Shown: positions 58,690 to 64,000 of the stretch, piece after piece | Layout of the letters: each line of letters begins with the position of its first letter | How positions within the stretch are numbered: position 1 is the stretch's first letter | Assembly: GCA_027922465.2 (NCBI GenBank) | Contig: BQMF02000805.1 | Span: 30,653-94,652 of the forward strand | Reading direction: 5' to 3' | Length of the DNA stretch: 64,000 nt | Source of the DNA: Turritopsis dohrnii | Taxonomy: Eukaryota; Cnidaria; Hydrozoa; Anthoathecata; Oceaniidae | Translations under genes and position numbers: made by a program | Notes under the pieces: generated by a model | Seen by the model: only the letters and a program-made list of their open reading frames with translations | What the model was told of the DNA's origin: nothing | The model's database searches: none

Positions 58690-59652
58690 CTAATGCATTT
58701 TCTTCGGAGTTAAACATGTTTTCAGTCGACATAGTGGTAACAAAAATTAAAAAATTAAAACTATATTAAGAACTTTTCTTTAATTTTTTTAATTCTTTAC
58801 TGACGTTTTTCTAGTTTAAAAAGACATAATAAAATATAAACTAGAAGCCTCAGGGCTTGAACAATTTCCGCATCAGGCCTAGAGGAAATAGCTTTAGGCT
58901 AATTTTTCAAGATATCTGAATGGCTATCCATTCTGTTCTTGTTGCGTACGTGAGAACAGGTCTATCACAATTCCCAAAGTATGACTTATGGTTCACATGA
59001 AGAATAAAACGATATTCGATAGAAGTGAACCAAAATCATTTGAAAATCAAGGAAAAATCAGGGAAAAATCTGCAAGTAACTGCCAACTTTAATATCAGGA
59101 CCTTTCAATTGTTATTGGAGCACACCTTCCAAATTTTGTCAGAAATGTGAATTCGGTAATATATTTAAGTAAACATTGTTGGTAATATATATTTAAATAA
59201 ACATTGAAATTGTTCATAACTTGCATTAATACGAGCAGGAGAAACTTGGGCATTTCAAAGATTTTAATCCATGACATTTAACAGGAATTACAAAAAGATA
59301 AAAATTATACATATATAACTTAAATCAACATAACATACAATACGAAAATCTATTTCTACTAAACTCGCCAGTGGCGGATCCAGAGGTAAGCCACAACTTG
59401 TGTAGGAGAGTGTTAGCAATTCAAACATAAAAGAAAAAGGTTCAAATAATCCCATTGATAACATGAACTGAATTCACAACTTATGTTAATGCGCTTCTCC
59501 ACAAGTTGCGACTACACTCTAGATCCACCAATGTCTGCATATTACCACTTCTATGGAGTCTACAAATAACACCAATGTGCCCGAAGAGGCAAATAACACG
59601 ATAAAACTTTGTTAGAATCTGTATGAAAATGTTTTTTTCGAACATGATATAC

Positions 59653-60046
59653 CTTAAGGGGATTTTTTTGCGTGGACTAATTTTTGCGAGCCAAGGTTTG
59701 AGAGCGTTTTACGTGGATTAATATTTTTATTTCAGAGCTTCTCAAGGAAAATGTTTGGATTTATATTTGCGAATGGGCACAAAATGCAATGTGTGTACTT
59801 TATAATATAGCTTAGAAGTAGCAGCAAAAATCACCATTTCCATGCCTGCCACATTGCAAAACCAATAGTTGCTTCATAAGTATATACAAGGAAATAGTTA
59901 ATGTATGAAAGGTACGCAGAGCCAAAAAATGAGCAAATAAAATCATGAAATTTTGCGTGGATTTATTTTCGCGAATCGTTTATGTCTTGACGTTTTGCGT
60001 GGATTTATTGCAAAACTTAATCCACGCAAAAAAAAAATCCCCTTAG
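59653..60046. mobile_element. Foldback MITE nested in the Harbinger element
   Basis: Ends CTTAAGGGGATTTTTTTGCG and the complement of cgcaaaaaaaaaatcccctta. Several further copies of GCGTGGATTAA/GCGTGGATTTA lie inside near both ends. Non-coding. Confidence 0.75.
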
Positions 60047-63000
60047 TGTATTGTGTCCTAGAACATATTACACTCCAAATTTTCACAAGGCTTTACTGAT
60101 CTCATTGTATGTATATAATTGGTTGGAATCTAATCTTCATCCAAAAAGTTTGTTTTCCATAATCCAAACTAAATCATTGTGCCTCCATTGAGCGGTTTGC
60201 AGGATTATTTTGAACGATGTCATCTTAAAATCTTTTAAACGTGAATTTAAAACTAATCAGTTCCACACAAGTGATAACTTGACCGAGCATTGTACAGTGA
60301 TGAATAATTTGATACAGTCTGGAATTCCCCAAATTGCTCCTTTCTTTAATTTATTACCGCTTTTCAATTCACTATGACGCTTCGAAGCCAGAAAAACAGT
60401 TTTATAAGACACATCGTTCACCAATATCTTGCACATGTTTATACTTTCAGTATGTATATATATGTTTGAGTCAATAATTAATTCACTGTGATTTGTGCTG
60501 CAATGATAATTTCATTTGTTTTGTTTTTTTTTTCAATATCTTCAACTTTCGGTGTAATATTTATTAAATGAAATGAACATGTTTCATGCATTTATTGATA
60601 AGATGTATTCACCAGTAATGTTGATACTACTTCTCTGCTGTGATATTGAAAGTTTTTTTCACAGCTAAGTTTCGTTTACTATCAAACCTTCACCTTCTTT
60701 TTCAAGAATTTTTCCCAGAGTCAGCTAAACATCAATATTTCCTCCATAAGTAATGTTCTCATGATTATATTTCGATTGGAATAGTAGATAAAGTCTTAAA
60801 ATTCTTCTTCAAAGCTTCTTCTACATCAACATCTTCCTTCACTCAAAACATAAAACAAATCGGTTCGAGAACGTTTCACGTGTTCGGTGTGCATATTTTA
60901 CTGACTTTTTAAAGAAATTTTAAAGATAATTGAATTGGAAATTTTAAATATAAAACGGCTAAAATAACTTCTAAAAGTGTTTAAAAGTATAAAAAGCTTA
61001 TTATTTTTTGCGAATTATTATTGAAAATGGCCTTTTTGTATTACATTTTGCATAGAATTTTGGGTCTGTCATTAACTATTCTGAATAAACAAACAATCCG
61101 AAATCCGAACGGACTTTCCGAAAACAGCAAAAAACTGTTACGGAGAGAGAGAGATAGATAGAATGTCTAAATCAAACAATTTCCTACGCTAAGGCGCGGA
61201 AATTGAAAAAGATATAATTAGGCCAGGTGTATGTTTTATTTCCACGTGTGTATAGTTCATTCTGATTGGTTAAAAATGTAGATTTTCTTGAGCGAGCGAT
61301 TTCGCACGCTCTAGAAGTTGAGTTGGCTTCAACTACAGAAAGCGACCGCGCGACCAAATGTATTGCATAATAATGCTCAAGTTTTTTAAAGTGAGCATGC
61401 GCAAAGTCGTGCGAATTCGCCCGCGCGGCCAAGTTCGCTTAAGTGGAAACCCGCCTTAACATCATCAGATCATGTATGATTCATGGTCCCTGTGGGAATG
61501 CAAATCCTAATTCAGTCTGCATGGGAGATGATGGCAACTGTACCAAGAATTTTCCAAAGCCATTCTGTGATGCAACCCAAATGAATGCAAATGGGTATCC
61601 AATGTATCGCAGACGCAATGATGGTCGTACAGTGAGGGTCAAAAACGTGGACTTGGATAATCAATGGGTTGTACCATACTGCCCGTGGTTGTCAAAAAAA
61701 TACAATGCTCACATAAATTTGGAAGCATGTACCACGATAAAAAGTGTGACACACTGCAAACCCTCCAATCCCCGTGAGTTGTGGAATACATTCAAGGAGC
61801 ATCTGTGTGAGGACTACACTCGAACATTAGCTCTTGCCCAAGCAGAACAAAGAGCTTTGGGTTATATTGATAATGTCCTGAAACAATTCGGTATGTCCTT
61901 AACTCAATTTAATCTTCCAGAGTTGGTTCAACAGATCCCCGAGGAAGAAGTGGATGTAAATGTTTACATTGACAGGGCACAACAGGTAAGGCCTCAGCTT
62001 AATGAACAGCAGGTAGCTGTGGCTGATGCAATTTTGTCTGCTGTTTCAAATGTGCGTAATGGTTTAGCACAACTTGAAACATTGTTTTATCTGGATGGAC
62101 CAGCTGGCACAGGTAAAACTTTTACATATAACTATGTTATTGCAGCATGTAGAGCCAGAGGTTGGAAAGTTGCAACTGCTGCATATACAGGTATTGCAGC
62201 CACCTTACTCTCTGGTGGATGTACATTGCATTCATTATTTCGTTTGCCTGTTCCTGTTTTAGAAAACAGCGTATGTAAGATAACCCCGACATCTAAACAT
62301 GCAGAATACCTTCGGAGTATTGACCTGTTTCTGATTGATGAAGCTACAATGGTGTCTACGCACATTTTTCATGCTATCGACAGATTACTACGTGACATCT
62401 GCGGTAGTGATGCACTTTTCGGTGGAAAGGTACTTTTGTGGGGTGGCGATTTTCGTCAGTGTTTGCCAGTTGTGAAGAAGGCAAAACCAACTGATGTTAT
62501 TGAAGTTTGCTTGACAAGTTCTGCTTTGTGGGCATCAGTGGTAAAGTACTCACTTACCGAGAACATGAGAGCCAGGCCGGAAGAACAAGAATTCTGTAGG
62601 TGGCTATTACAACTTGGTAATGGTGAACTGCCAACAAAACAAAATGAACCTGCTAAAGGCTCAGTCGAAATCCCTGATTGTTGCGTTGTTCCCCAAAACA
62701 CTTCTATTATATCGGTGATGTATGACGGTTGGAACATCACGAATATGCCGCCACAGCTATTTTGACACCAACAAACGAGCAATCGTTAATCATTAACAAT
62801 GAGGTGTTGGACAGATTGCCAGGAAATGCAGTTTGTTATTACAGTGCTGATGAGGTGGTATGTGACGATGAAGACGAGCGGCAAAATTATCCGCTTGATT
62901 TTTTAAATAGCATCACGCCGTCAGGTATGCCTCCTCATTGTTTGAAGCTTAAAGTTGGGGCTATTATTATGCTCTTGAGGAACCTTAATATCAGGAAGGG

Positions 63001-63399
63001 TCTCTGTAATGGCACACGCTTGATTATCCGTGAACTGTCAGGCAATTTTATTAAAGCTGAAGTTTTGACAGGGTCAGCAGTTGGAGAAATCATTTTCATA
63101 CCTAGGGTTGAACTGTCACCTTCAGATACAGGTATGCCTTTTATATTGAAACGCAGACAATTGCCTATCCGTTTGGCCTACTCTTTCACTATTAACAAGA
63201 GTCAAGGTCAAACATTTAATAAAATTGGTTTGTTTTTGCAGAGTCCGTGTTTTCTCACGGTCAGCTATATGTCGCATGTTCCAGGGCAAAGGCATTTGAT
63301 AATGTGAAAATCAAAGTTGCTGCTACTGGGAAACAAGGTTATATCAATGGAAAGATGTATACTCAAAATGTTGTCTTTCCACAAGTATTACAGTAACTT

Positions 63400-64000
63400 A
63401 ATTCTGCATATCTTTTCTTTCATCTTTTCATATCCACAAAAGTATTGTATTGTTGAGTGAGTTACAAAAATACCGGAAATGAAAACACTGCTTTTCCGGT
63501 GAGCATTTTGATATCCTCACTCATTTGGAGAGTGACTATCATTGCAGTTGTCTAAAAGCGGCTTTTCGGCTAAGTTGGTATACCAACTCTGTGACATTGT
63601 GTTGCTCAACTGTAGTGGTGGATTGAGTGGTGCTATTTTGTTAAATCACTGACAATTACTTTGTGGTAGTGCTGAAAATAGATGATATGCTTTTATTGTT
63701 ACTGAACTATTTTACCTAAAAAACATTTTGTTTCTGTACATTTGTTTTTTTAGGTGGAGTACAAGTCCCATTGACTTACGTTCACGTCGTGTACTCTGTT
63801 ACATGGGTTGTGCATGCTTTTTATCAATTCATCGGAAACAGATATCATCTTACTTTGGTTTTTTAGAGTCTACTATGAGATAGTCCTTGCATGCACAAAC
63901 CATGAACCAAAAGTCAGGGCATTCATCCTGTTGTCTTTTGGAAGTGTAATCCTTAGTTTTTTTTTTTTAGTGAATTAATATTAATAAAAAAAAAAAAAAA
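63400..64000. other. Helitron 3' flank
   Basis: A hairpin ACCGGAA...TTCCGGT is at 63471-63500. No CTRR terminus could be fixed, so the Helitron's 3' end is not located. The window ends with a T12 run, gtgaattaatattaat and A15, which could be a retroposon tail or simple low complexity. Confidence 0.4.

Larger units (their letters stand above)
58212..61456 (+). mobile_element. PIF/Harbinger transposon inserted in the Helitron gene
   Basis: 3,245 bp. Inverted ends AGGCGGGGTTCCACTTAAGC and (right, complement) AGGCGGGTTTCCACTTAAGC; the 3-bp target duplication TAA is at 58209-58211 and 61457-61459, as is typical of the superfamily. Removing the element and one TAA gives an uninterrupted Helitron reading frame across the site. 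The enzyme is truncated, so the copy is non-autonomous. Most of 58690-61380 is featureless apart from a foldback at 59653-60046. Confidence 0.93.
58074..63399 (+). pseudogene. Helitron Rep-helicase gene, deleted, frameshifted and interrupted
   Basis: Rolling-circle transposon enzyme. The 5' exon-like piece 58074-58208 encodes FQKRSLPHAHILIHLAQEDK, which contains the HUH motif (His codons 58096 and 58102), then ADDIDSLISAEIPDPELEPE. It resumes at 61460 as IIRSCMIHGPCG and INLEACTTIKSV. At about 61748 it jumps directly to THCKPSNPRELWNTFKEHL, so the part of Rep that normally carries the catalytic tyrosines, and the helicase N-terminus, are missing. The PIF1-like helicase has Walker A GPAGTGKT (62097-62120), Walker B LIDEA (62331-62345) and GGDFRQ. 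Frameshifts near 62735 and 63245 follow; motif VI GQLYVACSRAK is at 63259. It stops at TAA 63397-63399. The 5' part of Rep is absent. Non-functional. Confidence 0.9.

Noticed and set aside
61184..61432. 82-codon minus-strand frame
   Set aside because: It covers the right terminal region of the Harbinger element, which is non-coding in this superfamily; the composition reflects the GC-rich end.
61443..61459. ATG 61446-region start for the Helitron reading frame
   Set aside because: The apparent start lies inside the Harbinger inverted end; the true upstream coding sequence is at 58074-58208.

Overview
This is AT-rich animal nuclear DNA made almost entirely of transposable elements. The evidence is spliced coding exons with GT-AG introns, a rhodopsin-type GPCR fragment, a BEL/Pao LTR retrotransposon, LINE and Penelope-like fragments, hAT, PIF/Harbinger, TTAA-class and TA-class DNA elements, and Helitron helicase. 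The mix of protein families (expanded SAMD3-like genes, the EEADTK/CXC family, a zinc-finger transposase-like family) fits a cnidarian best, but that is inference. No housekeeping gene was recognised.

Layout. 0-3.6 kb: small foldback elements and decayed coding remnants (Penelope-like GIY-YIG tail; a CXC-domain protein). 3.6-10.5 kb: one complete BEL/Pao element with near-identical LTRs, a 6-bp target duplication and disabled gag-pol, inserted in an older DNA transposon. 12-16.8 kb: a hairpin-ended repeat, a LINE tail and tandem repeats. 16.8-22.2 kb: nine copies of a 13-bp motif, then a divergent pair of broken genes (C2H2 zinc-finger protein on minus, transposase-like protein on plus). 22.4-23.9 kb: a 128-bp satellite with no length change between copies. 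24.2-28.2 kb: a five-exon SAMD3-like gene with two frameshifts and an intron full of transposons. 28.8-31 kb: a LINE reverse transcriptase interrupted by a TA-class element. 32.8-34.6 kb: two Helitron-like elements joined head to tail. 34.8-35.1 kb: an intact small secreted cysteine-rich protein, the best candidate for a working gene. 36.85-49.2 kb: a region bounded by TA-flanked inverted arrays of 30-bp palindromic repeats, apparently one 12.4-kb element, holding a broken integrase-like gene and several hairpin-ended elements. 49.3-52.1 kb: an element with perfect 37-bp inverted ends and a 5-bp target duplication. 54.5-55 kb: a GPCR fragment split by a foldback element. 58-63.4 kb: a Helitron Rep-helicase gene missing the middle of Rep, interrupted by a 3.2-kb PIF/Harbinger element that itself contains a foldback element.

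The nesting gives a relative history. The Harbinger insertion in the Helitron, the TTAA insertion in one of two copies of a repeat, the TA element in the LINE and the BEL insertion can all be read against an intact or inferable empty site. Coordinates and motif calls come from reading the sequence by eye; no alignment or database search was run.
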